Shown here piece after piece: positions 48,901 through 59,967 of a stretch of DNA of 64,000 nt. Origin of the DNA: Daphnia carinata (taxonomy: Eukaryota; Arthropoda; Branchiopoda; Diplostraca; Daphniidae); contig NC_081337.1 in the NCBI RefSeq assembly GCF_022539665.2, positions 2,146,679 to 2,210,678 of the forward strand, written 5' to 3'. Numbering within the stretch: position 1 is the stretch's first letter; the number at the start of each line of letters is the position of its first letter. Under the pieces are notes generated by a model, which saw nothing but the letters and a program-made list of their open reading frames with translations, did no database searches and was not told the DNA's origin. The position numbers were made by a program, and so were the translations under genes.

Positions 48901-50312
48901 TTGCACACCTTGGGCATCAAGGCATCGATCGCAGTAAGAGGCTACTAAGGTCTAAAGTGTGGTTCCCTGGAATGAATGCGGCCGTGGAAAACTTAGTGAA
49001 CGCATGCTTTCCATGCCAAGCGGTGACGGCGAAAGCATCAAGAGAACCATTGCAAATGTCAACACTACCAGATCACCCGTGGCAAGCAGCATCGGTTGAT
49101 TTCTACACCACGTCCAGCGGTGGGGAAATCCTGGTCCTCATTGACGATTTCTCCAGGTTCCCAGTAGTTGGTCATGTACGAAGTACGAGCGCAACTCACG
49201 TACTCCCCACGCTTCAAGCAACGTTTGCAATGTTTGGGAATCCTGAGACGATCCGCTCGGATAACGGCCCTCCTTTCAACAGTCAAAAGTTCGAGGAGTT
49301 TTGCAAAGATCGAGGGATTCATCATCGGAAAATCACACCCCAATGGCCGGAAGCAAATGGCCTAGTTGAGCGCTTCATGAGGACGCTCAGTAAGGTAATT
49401 CGAACTGCAGCAATAGAAAAGAAAGACTGGAAAGTAGAAGTGGAGACGTTCTTAGCAAACTATCGACTAACTCCTCACCCAGCAACCGGTGTCTCGCCCG
49501 CTGACCTTATGTTTCGCCACTCACCTCGGCAGCTGCTTCCAGAACTCAAGCGTAGGGACGCGCTTTACAAGTCAAAACTAAAGGCATACGCAGACTCACG
49601 AAGGAATGTATGCGTCTCTGGTCTGAAAACGGGGGATAAAGTCCTACTAAAGAGGCCCACCAAGCTACTCAACAAGGCAGAGAGCCGTTATGAGCTGGAA
49701 CCGTACCGAGTAGTCCGCGTCAAAGGATCGTGCATCACGGCAGTTAACTCAAAGTTGACAGTGTGCCGAAACAGCAGCTACTTCAAGAAGATGTCATCCA
49801 ATGTCCCGCACCTGCGTAGCAGCCAGCTGTCTACTACCAAGCCGACGCGGCAACAGACCGAACGATCCAGGATACTTACTGGCAGCTCCGTCGCTCACGT
49901 ATCACCCCAAGGACCAACTATGCTTGCTCAAACACCAAATCCAGCCGACTCATCTCTAACACTGGGTCGAGCGGGGCCTGTCTCCCCCCAGCAGTCATCT
50001 AGGCCCCCGAGTTGTATGCAAAATGCACACCCCCAGTCAGAGATGGCAACAGAAGTGGTCGTACCTAATGACTCAGACAGAGTGGAAGGTTCTAGCGAAC
50101 TCGAAGAACCAGGCAGCCCACTCGTGGCTGCTCAACAACCAGGGATGGCAGCTGAAACTACTACTCCGGACAGCCCAAGCAGTGGAGTTGCCTTTCATGG
50201 ATTTGAGATGTCAGAGCGCGCACAAACAGCGGGAGCAGAAAGAAATCCTGTCGTGATGAGATCAGGCCGTACGAGTAGGCGACCGGGTTATCTGACTCAA
50301 GACTTTTTGTAA
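45939..50312 (+). CDS. Gag-pol polyprotein of Gypsy/Mag-like element
   Basis: A single frame of 1,457 codons from the ATG at 45939. Gag carries two CCHC knuckles (CQYCAKDDHEKLSDC and CSYCGKPNHFAAAC, about residues 238-275). The protease motif is IVDTAAG (about 346), unusual in having AAG where D-[ST]-G is normal. RT contains LSDDVLIHG (about 620), and an SDD box is typical of the Mag group. RNase H has VDASPIGLGA (about 768) and TDHKPL. Integrase has an HHCC finger (H-x3-H...C-x2-C, about 989-1027) and the D, D, E residues in SVDFYT, RSDNGPP and EANGLVERF. The Pro/Ser-rich C-terminus has no chromodomain that I can see. Confidence 0.95.
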   Translation: MQAAALPSYEAFSISLDKTTLSARWVEWIEGFTDLLNILGYTDDGKKVSALNYYGGGELKKLVKTLKVNPQPAVAADPAQNQAAVAAESLFDATVRTISAHFCPNDHQIYNTYVFRQAKQATDESLDGFHMRLTMLALGCGFTDVDREILIQIITGCSDRKIREIGLSKPGLSLSDLLHRGRTLELTKVQATNIEDRSTEAVIDGPNELKVYKVGQRGTGTSKRGEQFGRKNAGPRNVCQYCAKDDHEKLSDCPARGKECSYCGKPNHFAAACYTKQKEKKGHSRRNKSSGSNGGLKKDVRQVTFSATETDSGSDSSVSRLVFKTAGGKDLFPSVSLILCSRKINFIVDTAAGLTIVNYRMYKQLGSPALTTVNRRVFGYDSVCPITLLGKFKCEVRVAKSSRSCSVVIHVVRSTTEPCILGYEAAMKLGCFKMAAFVENSTVFKIGSPSLSIGKYKDVQVKLHIDPSVKPIAQPHRRIPYHLHGAVEAEVTRLLENDVIEKAVGPTPWISPIHMTPKRDEWRMVVDMRLANKAIQRERHVMPTISDIISDVAGSCFFSNIDLVSAYNQVELAPESRHITTFSTHIGLFRYKRLFFGVSAAAEVFHNLIRETLKDIPGVVNLSDDVLIHGRTKEEHDRRYAAVRRVFQDKGLTINEKKGKFCQTRVKFAGIIIGADGVEIDPAKRQAVLEAGRPQSMSEVRSFLGLTTYCSRFFSRRADLSAPLRQLTSRKEFVWSEECERAFQDLKSAIANPRKLSYFRSDRPTEVIVDASPIGLGAILTQLDSHGGRHVIAFASKALTPTESRYSQLEREALAIVWGCEQFKIYLLGAPFTVLTDHKPLVPLFTNPSAKLSARLERWMMRRQQFDMQVTIAGKDNAADYLSRHPPQSLTGDARATKAAELYVRRISSSSSLTAIPEHTFAEETRKDKELQLVVNALTKNLWHTLPKQVQASYNLVKQELTTTSDGILLRGLRIVVPKSLQERVVQLAHLGHQGIDRSKRLLRSKVWFPGMNAAVENLVNACFPCQAVTAKASREPLQMSTLPDHPWQAASVDFYTTSSGGEILVLIDDFSRFPVVGHVRSTSATHVLPTLQATFAMFGNPETIRSDNGPPFNSQKFEEFCKDRGIHHRKITPQWPEANGLVERFMRTLSKVIRTAAIEKKDWKVEVETFLANYRLTPHPATGVSPADLMFRHSPRQLLPELKRRDALYKSKLKAYADSRRNVCVSGLKTGDKVLLKRPTKLLNKAESRYELEPYRVVRVKGSCITAVNSKLTVCRNSSYFKKMSSNVPHLRSSQLSTTKPTRQQTERSRILTGSSVAHVSPQGPTMLAQTPNPADSSLTLGRAGPVSPQQSSRPPSCMQNAHPQSEMATEVVVPNDSDRVEGSSELEEPGSPLVAAQQPGMAAETTTPDSPSSGVAFHGFEMSERAQTAGAERNPVVMRSGRTSRRPGYLTQDFL

Positions 50313-50502
50313 GAGGAATGCGAAGGGAAATTAAAACTCAGGAAAATGATGGTTATGTGTGTAATCCCCTTGTGAACGTGTTGTATCTCCTTCTCTTTCT
50401 CCACATGTCCGTCTCGATTTCTGTTTCGATCTCATTGCTGTCGCCATACTCAATCTGTCACACTCAGTGTCCTTAATCTGTCCTGTGTTAGTTTTGAAGG
50501 GA

Positions 50503-50687
50503 TGTAGTGTTCTGGGCTGTCGACAGGTGGCAAGTTGAGATGGAGAAGAGAGACCGGTGTGTATCGGGCGGGTAGTGAGGGACGAGGCTAGAGACAGTGT
50601 GGTTGTCTCAGTTAGCTGTGCAATACACAGAAGTTTATCCAGCAACATCGTGGTACGTTTAATTACAAAACCTTTCGGACTATTACA
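50503..50687 (+). repeat. 3' LTR of the Mag-like element
   Basis: Identical to the 5' LTR. Preceded by the short purine run GAAGGGA, a candidate polypurine tract. Confidence 0.95.
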
Positions 50688-50693
50688 TAGAAG

Positions 50694-53600
50694 CATACTA
50701 CAAATCATTGCACGCCAGCTTTACGCACATTTTTTTTTTACACAAACAACATATTTGTGGAACCTTCTAACGAAGGTTCAGTGACAACTACCAGTTGGCG
50801 TCCGTACTTTAAATGACAACAGCTGGTCGTAAGTTTTATAAATAAAAATAAAAAGCGCCAGTTTCGGCTGCTGGATGAATAGTTTAAATATCTATGGCTG
50901 ATCATCTCATTTAATTCAAAAATTTTATTTCCGTAATTAGTTTTCAATAGTTGTTTGCCTGATTTAAAAGACTTTGGCATAACAGGTATATTTCACAGAT
51001 GAAATGAGACTGATCGCAAAAGCTAGATTCTGGGCAGCCTAAATCTAAACGGCACTAATCCATAAAAAAATACCTCAGCAAAACGTATGAATCCCGTTCC
51101 TTCAGTTTTCTAGGGCTAAATTTACCTCGTGAGACGCAGCAGCAGCATTGAATAAATGACAAGAGTGAATACATGAGTGTTTAAAGTTGGGAGAGGGCAG
51201 TGATGATGACCTTTTACATGTGGGCTGGATTTATCTTACTTTAGTCAAGTTGCGTCGATGCGGCCGTGAGCGTTCGGGGACTTAAGCCACTACGTAATCG
51301 GTGTTTGAATTTTGTTTGTTAATTGTTTTCACACTGCTGTGTTTCTTTAATATTTTAAAATAGAAATTTTCTTAATTCCTTTTTGCATGTTGATAAACAT
51401 TCGCTAGGAATCATGTTTATGGTATAACGCTTCCAAGTGAATACAAAGGGCTACTCAAACAATAAAAAAAAAAGGCGCAAGTCTCTCCAGTGATTCCTTC
51501 AGCCGAACGTCTTTTGCAATGGCTTATTTTAGGGACTCTCTTCCGAACCTTTCAATCTCGAAGCACTTTTTTCTTTCCGCAGAATAAAGAAATATTGAAC
51601 AAAATTGAAAATTTTCCGTTATTCAACAGGTTACTATACAATGCGAAGTTAACTTACAAGGAAAAGGAACAATAGATACACTTACACTTGTAGCACTTGC
51701 ACATAAAATTCCTAATGATACATAAATGCACGTTGCATTGCAGAATTTCATTTTAAAAACTCAAATGTAATAAGGCCTTGCCTTTGTTAATGTATAACTA
51801 GTGACTAAGAGATAAGTGTTAAAAACTGGAAAATGAAAGGTATAAGACAGGATTCTTTAAGCCTTATTAATCTGCCAATAAGAATTTCCATAAGGCCTTT
51901 GCTAAAGTGAAAAGATGCGTCATATAGGCGTAACTTTGAACATAAACCCGATTCACCAGGCCACGCTTCTTTTGTACACACGTCGTACAACGGAAAAGAA
52001 ACTGAATAGCGAATGGTTAACGTGGACATGTTAGTGTATGGACCATCTCGTTTGACTTGATGCTTCAATTTGGGAACAATTGCGATAAACGAATAAATAT
52101 GATGGATGCAAGAACAATAGGCGTATCAAAAGCTGACATCAAATTTCACCATTCAGCTTTAAAATGCATGGCTAACTAATAGTATTTCTGTGCTTCTTCA
52201 ATGTAGCAGCACGGGCCATGCCCGTGCTCCTTTCTTGGCCCGTAGGCCGAGGCGGAAGTTAGAAAAAAAAAACTAAAAAACTATGTGACTTGATCACTAG
52301 TTCCTCAAGTGATCAACTTCCTCAGTTCATCACTAGTTCCTCAAGTGATCAAGTCACATAGTTTTTTTTCTTACCTTTTTTTAAGACCAATCCTGTCAGG
52401 ACGTTGGCACTAATCTTGTAGAATGCGGTCCCAGCATTGGAGGAATGTCAGTGGTTTGGAGATCCGTGTGGTAGGTGCATGCTGACGTAATCTTATTACG
52501 TCGGGGTACCCATTGAGCGGCGCACGAAACGCGGTCTACCGACAACCCCAGTGCTACTGAATTTTTTTTGTAACACCACATGCACATGCTACCACTCCAA
52601 CCACTGACTGCACCAATCCATCTCCGCCTCCATTTCCGCCATTCCCATACCTGCAACTAGAGAAGCATTCATTAGTAACAGTTATACACGCAGTAACGGC
52701 GCTAGCGAACCATCACCGTTACCAAACACAAATTGTTTTATCAAGTGTTTTATACTGTACCATATCACTTGTAAAACGGCTGCAGCTCTTTATGGCTCAA
52801 TCTGACGTTTAATGTTCAATTTAGTAAACAAAATAAACTCAATTGGCAATTTTAACAAATGAACTGTATTCTTTACTTCTTTTAGTATCTTTCGAATAAA
52901 ATTCTTTTAAGATAGAAAAACAATTACACGCGGAAAAAACCACAATAAAAAAATCGTATGCTCTAATCACGGATCGTGAACGGAAAGTGTCCCGCCGGAA
53001 AACCGGAATGCTTCTATTCGGTCGTCATTAGGTGGCGCGTGACTAGCACGCTTAGCTAAACCTTTTCATTCATTTCTTCCTTTGTTGCGATCTCCAATTT
53101 CAGCATTTTTGCTTCGTTGCGGGTTTCCATTTCCACAGATTAGAATTTCCTTAAGGTGACCTGGGATTTGAATTTCCTTAAGGTGACCTGGGTAAGGCAG
53201 GTGAAAAATGTCAATTGAAAGTTCTCTCATTTTTTAGTTGAAATTCATTTTGTTAGCATTAGAGATAAGACGAACTCTTCTTTCCTCGCCCCTAAAGCGT
53301 TAAATTACAAAACAATAGTGAGGAGTATCCAGAAAATGCTGTCATTTTAGTTGAGGGAGTTTATTTGGATTCACAGAATGCCGGCTTTGTTGTTAACATA
53401 AGGCAACTAATTTTCATCATCCTTTAACCGTCTTGGTTCTTTCTTCTATTAAATTTTAACATTTGTTTTCACATTAATTAGAAATTTTTATTCTAGTTTT
53501 ATATGCTGTCAACCAAATTTTGTTTCTTACAGCAAATCATACATGGAAATAAATTGTCATCTCAGTTTTCAGCATCCCTCATCAAACTAAAAGAATATGG

Positions 53601-53834
53601 GAGATTGCTGTCTAGTTCTGACATTGCAAAGTGAGATTATTTAAAATTTGATTTAGTTATCTTAAAATTATTCATCAAAATTCAGTTTAGAGAAATCCTT
53701 CAGACCCTAAAAGATTCTGATGTTTTCAATTTTTTATCCTGAAAAACGTAGCTTTTCGTCTGTTAAACCACAGTTCATTTAGAGTTACCTGTAAAATTTT
53801 ATAAAATTCATAATTGTCTTCCATAACTTTGTAG
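50694..53834. other. Repeat-bearing intergenic region, no supported gene
   Basis: About 3.1 kb of AT-rich sequence. It contains a perfect 21-bp hairpin (52208-52228), a larger inverted repeat (52275-52367) and a 27-bp-period tandem duplication (53143-53192). No ORF here has recognisable content. Confidence 0.5.
52275..52367. repeat. Inverted repeat with duplicated core
   Basis: The arm at 52275-52298 (reading AAAAAACTATGTGACTTGAT and then CACT) is the exact reverse complement of 52344-52367. Between the arms, TCACTAGTTCCTCAAGTGAT occurs twice, about 36 bp apart. It looks like a small foldback element. Confidence 0.8.
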
Positions 53835-54429
53835 GTGGATGCTTTGAATCTGCTAAATCCAAGAACACCACTGCATGTTTAAAAGCAGAAAAATGTGGGA
53901 AAATGTTTGTTGCTGCAAGGTCGTTTAAAAAGCTTTTGAAGTTTGAAGGTATGTTTTTCTGTGGTTTTCAGTATTTGAAGATACCTCTCTGGTGAACTAT
54001 TTAATCAGTTCACAACAACTTGGAGGTTTTTCCTCAGTATACCGTACACCAACAGTTAAATTGGCGCTTCAGCGATCTGCCTACTTGCGTCATCACACTC
54101 CTTTGACGGTGGGACATTTTCATGAGAAAAAAGGTGTAGTACAATGGAGTTGCCAGAGGTATGTCTAAGCAGATGAGTATTTTGAAAATATTTGATGCAT
54201 CTGTTCTTGTTCTAGATGGAAAGATGAGTTAGGAAAAAACCAATTACTTGTTATGACTTACCTGGTTTTCCTTGAGGTTATCCTGAAAGACTTCCTTGAA
54301 ACGAGCAACTTTAATTTGTTAATATTGGCTGACTGCCGTAACGTTGTGAATGATGAAGCTTGTGTAACGAAGCCAAATAGACATCTTCAACATATACTTC
54401 TTCTTCACATCTTTATTAATCATCAAGGG

Positions 54430-55086
54430 TGAACATATTAATTGCACCACAACATACGCAGCGCGGCTGACCTAGATGAACACCTGCAAGCTGATTCACG
54501 CAGACGATACGTCACCAATATCACGCCATATTGAACGCGTCTTTTGATTGGTTAACCGCATGAAGCCTACAAGCTCCTCCCAATCACGCCACTTTACAAG
54601 ATGCAAAGTTTCTTGGTTAACCCAGCATCTGAGGAAGATCAGACTGGAACTTGTAGCCGATTCGAGTAGTTGCACGAAAGCATTTCTCTTACTTTATTAA
54701 TGTTATTGTGCTTGAAGTTGTGCCTTTTACTTAACATTTATTCGCAGAGTCAGTCCAGTAAAATTGTTTAGACTTTATTCGCGGCGATTCGATTGTCTAG
54801 TTCCATTTATTTTGAACTATTGTTTGTGTATCGCTCTCGTGGAAGTTGCGTATCACGTTCGCTTCGTGTCGTTTTTCTTCTCGTTCCCTATACGTGTGAT
54901 CACGGTAAGACCCAATTATATTTGTTTCTTTTAACTTGTTTCTTGAATGTTTCTTCTTCTTCTTTGTTCTTTGTCTTCTTAACTCTTATGTCTTTGCTTA
55001 TAATAAACACATACATCATTGTGGGTAAACGCCTCGAGTTCAATTTACATTTTATTGTCTGAATCCGTAAAGTCCATCATCCCACA
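54430..55086 (+). repeat. LTR-like block inside the Dicer-1-like pseudogene
   Basis: About 657 bp with TG...CA ends separate two consecutive Dicer segments. It contains AATAAA (about 55001) and no Dicer sequence. The flanks are AGGG and CGGG, an imperfect duplication. The left border also reads GGGTGAAC, so an intron donor cannot be excluded. It may be a solo LTR. Confidence 0.4.
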
Positions 55087-55362
55087 CGGGAAGATTCTTT
55101 ACACTTGGAAAAAAAACAAATATTGGCTTTATATGAAAAGTCAGCCAACAGTCTACATCCAAGAATCCTAGGATTGACTGCATCAATTGTGACTAACATA
55201 TGCAAGCCAATAGAACTATTCCAATTGACAACTATTGGGGAAAACAAATTGCAGTCAGCTATTTACTTTCAAACAATGTTTTATCAGCATTACGGTGAGG
55301 AACCATAAGCATTAAAATTTTTATTTCTACTCTCATCTATTTAAATGATTGATTTAATATAT

Positions 55363-55630
55363 TGTTACGTTGGCAATATCCGATTCGCCACTACGGCGGC
55401 GACAACAGCGCTAGGACGGAAATCCCGCCCCAATTATGGCCGTCCATTGGAGCACCACCTTCGTCGCCGGATATAAAAGGGGCGACTTTGCACACCTGTG
55501 TGGCTTTTTGATTAATTGGTTAGGGCAGTTAGTTGCAGTTGTGTCATTAAACCCTTTTGGTAAAATACACATTATCTTTTAATCTGAAGCACAACGTCTC
55601 TATCTTGGTTCAAGATCCATATCCGTGACA
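55363..55630 (+). repeat. Left LTR of the inverted-LTR Gypsy element
   Basis: A 268-bp LTR with a TATA box (TATAAAA at 55472-55478). The primer-binding site begins at 55631. Confidence 0.92.
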
Positions 55631-55935
55631 TGGTGGAGATGCAGGGTACCACCTGTTAGGCTGAGTAAGGTAAGCGCAATTGTTGTTCTTTTCGCACGAG
55701 TCTTGGGGAGTTTTTGAATAAGGGACTTGGAGGCAGGTGCTGTTTAGGGGTCCTTGGGAAGTGTGACCGGCCGGCTAGAAAGTGCCTTAAATTGCCGTGG
55801 TACAGGACCACAGACCTGGCCAATTTCCTTGATTCGCTGTTAGGTTGAGACCCGTCCGAGTAAGTTGTGAAAAGCGCGTAGTAAAAGCCCGACAGGCCTA
55901 CCAATTGGGTGGGAGAGAGAGACGTAGCTCGGTGG

Positions 55936-58900
55936 ATGAGTGTGGATCCGCCTAGGCAGAGCAGGCGTTTACGAGGGTTAGCCGCGTTCCCGATAAGCGA
56001 GGAAGGACCACGAAGCGCTGGTTTTGACGGAAGTCAGGCGGAATCCCTAAAGAGAGTTACAGAAGTAGGGGCACAGGCTGCCCAAGCGATCGGCCATACC
56101 ATTCCGAGAAGAGGAATCGTATCACTGAACCCGATCGGAGAATCGAACGGGAGGACAAATTCCTCTTGTAGGTATCGGAAGCTTGTGCAGGAAGCAAGAT
56201 CGAGAGATAGTGGGGTAGGAGAACAAACGTGTATTGACCCGAGCGAGGGAAGTGATAAGGGATTAGACGATTTTTCGGGAGCTTTACCGCTCGTTGTAGC
56301 ACCAACGCTTGAAATGGCCCAGCGTGCTGGAATTGGAGGAAACGATGGACCTCCCGCCCGTGTACCAGCTCAGGCAGAAGGAGCCGCTCAGCGTGCACCG
56401 GCTCATCCATCGCAGTATCGTGAAGCACCAGTCTTCCGCGGAGGACCAGACGACGATGCCACTGAATGGATGGAACGGTTCGAGAGTACCGCAAATTTCA
56501 ATGGATGGGGTGCCGCTGAGAAAGCGGAATACTTTGGGCTGTTCTTGGAAGGTACAGCAAAGGATTGGCTAGCTTGTCAATCAGGACAGGTGGTCTGGGA
56601 CGATGTTGCTCCGGATGAAGCCGAACCCGATTTTTAGAAACATTTCGATCGGAAGATTTCGACCGTTATCATAAAGCTAGGCTACGTAATCGGAAGCAGG
56701 AAGCTTCGGAAACAGTCGTAGGATATTTCTATAACGTGCTCAGTCAGTGCCGTAAATTGAACCCTATGATGCCTGAAGCGAAGAAAGTAGATTATCTTTT
56801 GCGTGGGCTTAATCAGCCTTTGAAGCGAGAAATGACAATTAGACAGCCCCGGACGACAGATGAATTTTTGAGAGCGCTAAAAATTTATACTAGGGCATAC
56901 GAGGATTCAGAGAAACCGAATCAGGCAGTTAATTTTATGGGACAAGCGAAGGATCCTATTCCAGCCAAGCGTGTAACGTATGCTGACTATGAAGAAAGGC
57001 GAACTCCGTTGAAACAAGAAGCGTACGAGTACGACGCAAAGCGAGACGGCACGCGCCAAGGGTCCCATGACGAGTTAAAAGACCTGATACGCAATATGGC
57101 AGCTCGGATAGAAGAGCTGGAACGAGGCACTAAACAATTACGCTTGGGAAGGGGAGGGGAGAAACCTTAACCTTTTCGAACAGCAGACGGTAAATCAATC
57201 TGCTACCGATGTGAACGACCCGGTCATATTGCTCGTTTTTGCGAGACCAATCTGAGTAATACGAGACCACGATCAGCAACACCCGATCGGGAAGGAAGGG
57301 AGGATGAAAGGAGATCAAATGGACGTGATGTGGACCGGCGAGGACGTGAGAACTCAAGGCAAGATGGAAGCCGAGGTGGGGGAAGAAACAGAAGTCGGGA
57401 ACGTTCGGGTTATAACAGGGACGATAGTAGGAAAAGTCGTAGCCCTAGAAGGACATCTAGATCATCAATGGATCGAGATGGGGATCAAATGGCGGTGGGA
57501 ATGATTTCACTCGAAGAAAAAAGGAAAATGGATGGTGAGCCCGAGGAGGCTAAAAATGGAGAAGAAGGAACTGGCTATGGGATGGAATCGCTCGGAGAAA
57601 AACAGAAAAAGAATTACAGGGCTATGGAAGGTAAAAATGGAGAGGGAGAAAATGTACCGATTTATTTGACCTACTCTCCCCGGCTCATATTCGAAGAAGT
57701 AAACTGTAAGGGATTGGCCGTCAAGGCAGTTATTGATACCGGAGCAGTAATTTCAGTTTCTTCGCCGAGCCTACAAGAAAAGCTAAAAGCACCGTTGGTG
57801 GAATGGGAGGGACCGGCCATTATTATGGTAAATGGTCAGAGTACTCAGCCTCTTGGTGCCATTCAGTTGGAAATTGAACATCGGGGCCACAAGGCCAGTG
57901 GGAAAATCATTCTCTTGAAAATGCAAGGAATAGAACTACTGTTAGGGAATGATTTCGTAAGCCAGTTTGAGCGTTTGGTTGTTCAGTACAAGAAGACGGG
58001 GGCAGTGGCATCCCTAGGCGAATTACCAGTGAATGTAATTAACGAGCAGATAATGTCGCCACCGAAGTTGGTAGCCAAGATAGGAAGGATGCTTCCACCG
58101 AGAACCTTCGCTCTAGTGGAAGTAGAGCTTACCGTGCAAGAGAAAAACGTTTGGATGGTAGAGCCTTCGGACAATTTAGCACGAGTCAAAGGCATTACCA
58201 CGGGGAAGGTACTAGTGTCCAGTGACTCCCCACAAAACCGAGTGTTTGTTGTGAACCTAACACACCAGAGAGCCTATCTCCGAGAAGGGACCGTTTTAGG
58301 ACAAATGGAAAAAATCGAACCCGTTATCGTGACAATAGACGAGGGAGAGAAGAAGGGCAAAAAGGATGTAGACGAGGAGAACCCGGCCGTGTTGGCACTC
58401 AGTCAAGGAAAGTTAGCTCCATCCAGCGTCATCCCTATTCCCAGGGAGACATTCAGGGCTCGGATTGCCGAAGGCTTGCCACCCCCAGAAACAGAGAGAT
58501 TGATTGACCTGTTGGAAGAGTATCAGTCATGTTTCGCGTTGGCCGATAGTGAGCTGGGAGTTTGCCGTGTGGCACAGCACCGAATTAACACGGGCGATAC
58601 GCCGCCGGTTCACCAGCCTCCGTACAAGAGCGCTTGGAAGGAACGGGCTATTGTACAGCGGCAGGTCGACGAGATGCTAGAGAAAGGTGTCATCGAGCCT
58701 TCCACCAGCCCTTGGGCATTACCAGTTGTCTTAGTAAAAAAGAAAGATGGGAATTGGAGATTCTGCGTGGACTATCGGAAACTAAATGCTGTTTCCGTAC
58801 AAGACGTTTACCCGCTGCCTCGGATTGAGGAGACCCTAGCCAGGATGGGGGACGCTTGCATCTTTTCAACTATGGATTTAGAAAGTGGATACTGGCAAGT

Positions 58901-59730
58901 ACCCATGGACGACGCGGACAAAGTCAAAACAGCATTTATCACGCCCGACGGGCTCTATCAATTTTTGGTAATGCCATTTGGTTTAGCTTCCGCTCCCGGA
59001 ACATTCCAACGGATGATGGACCTGGTATTAGCCGGGCTCCGATGGACGCTCTGCCTCGTCTACCTAGACGATATCATCATCTACGCGGGTGATACGAAAG
59101 AACATCTAATACGACTCCGGCAGGTACTGAATGCCTTACACAAAGCTGGATTAAAGATAAAACTAGTGAAGTGTCAATTTGCAGCCCGCGAAGTGAAAGC
59201 TTTAGGGCACGTAATCAACGGGGAAGGCATACGCCCAGACCCGGAAAAACTAAAGGCAATTGAAAAATTTCCGTCTCCGTGTTCTTTACTTAAGCCCGCT
59301 GACCAACTAAAATGTGTTAGGAGCTTTATAGGACTTTTGCTCATACTACAGGCGATTCATTGCGCAGTTTGCGCATACTGCTAAACCCTTAACCGACATG
59401 TTTAAAAAAGGGGCATGCTTTGTATGGGAAGAACCCCAAGAAGAAAGCTTCAATTTACTAAAACAAGCGCTGATCAGGGCCGTTACGTTAGACTATCCGG
59501 ATTTTTCCAAGCCTTTCGAGATCCATCCTGACGCATGTGATTACGGTCTTGGAGCAGTATTATTACAACGTATCGATAACGTGGAAAGACCCCTCGCATA
59601 CGCAAGCCGTCTTTTGACAAAAGGCGAAAACAATTACTCTATCACGGAAAAAGAATGCCTTGCGATGGTCTGGGCGGTGAAGAACTCACCCAATGGCGAT
59701 GTCACGGATATGGATCTTGAACCAAGATAG
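55936..59730 (+). pseudogene. Decayed, 3'-truncated Gypsy gag-pol
   Basis: Gag starts at an ATG at 55936 and includes a retrotransposon gag core (LEGTAKDWL). A one-base loss in a T run near 56630 shifts the frame. The shifted frame continues to a TAA at 57168, just before the zinc knuckle CYRCERPGHIARFC. Pol then reads on in the same frame with a protease DTGA motif (about 57735) and an RT containing YLDD (59061-59072). An extra base in a T run near 59336 shifts the frame again. RNase H (HPDACDYGLGAVL) follows and breaks off after LAMVWAVK at the inverted LTR. The rest of RNase H and all of integrase are absent. Confidence 0.9.
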
Positions 59731-59967
59731 AGACGTTGTGTTTCAGATTAAAAGATAATGTGTATTTTACCAAAAGGGTTTAATGACACAACTGCAACTA
59801 ACTGCCCTAAACAATTAATCAAAAAGCCACACAGGTATGCAAAGTCGCCCCTTTTATATCCGGCGACGAAGGTGGTGCTCCAATGGACGGCCATAATTGG
59901 GGCGGGATTTCCGTTCTAGCGCTGTTGTCGCCGCCGTAGTGGCGAATCGGATATTGCCAACGTAACA
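59700..59967 (-). repeat. Right LTR, inverted relative to the left copy
   Basis: Reverse complement of 55363-55630 with four substitutions and no gaps. The expected internal neighbour on the U5 side (a primer-binding site) is missing. Confidence 0.92.

Larger units (their letters stand above)
45702..50693 (+). mobile_element. Intact Gypsy (Mag-like) LTR retrotransposon
   Basis: Two identical 185-bp LTRs (45708-45892 and 50503-50687, TGTAGTG...ATTACA) are flanked by the 6-bp duplication TAGAAG (45702-45707 and 50688-50693). A primer-binding site, TGGCGACGAAGACG, starts one base after the 5' LTR at 45894. One uninterrupted gag-pol frame lies between. The zero LTR divergence and the open frame point to very recent, possibly still active, transposition. 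Confidence 0.95.

Noticed and set aside
53835-54429. Altered helicase motifs as proof that the Dicer-like gene is dead
   Set aside because: Fly Dicer-1 naturally has a degenerate helicase domain, and the first three exons splice in phase. The pseudogene call rests instead on the later stop, frame breaks and insertions.
54640-54680. Hammerhead-ribozyme-like core CTGAGGA...GGAA
   Set aside because: Stem II does not pair and the GAAA box is incomplete.
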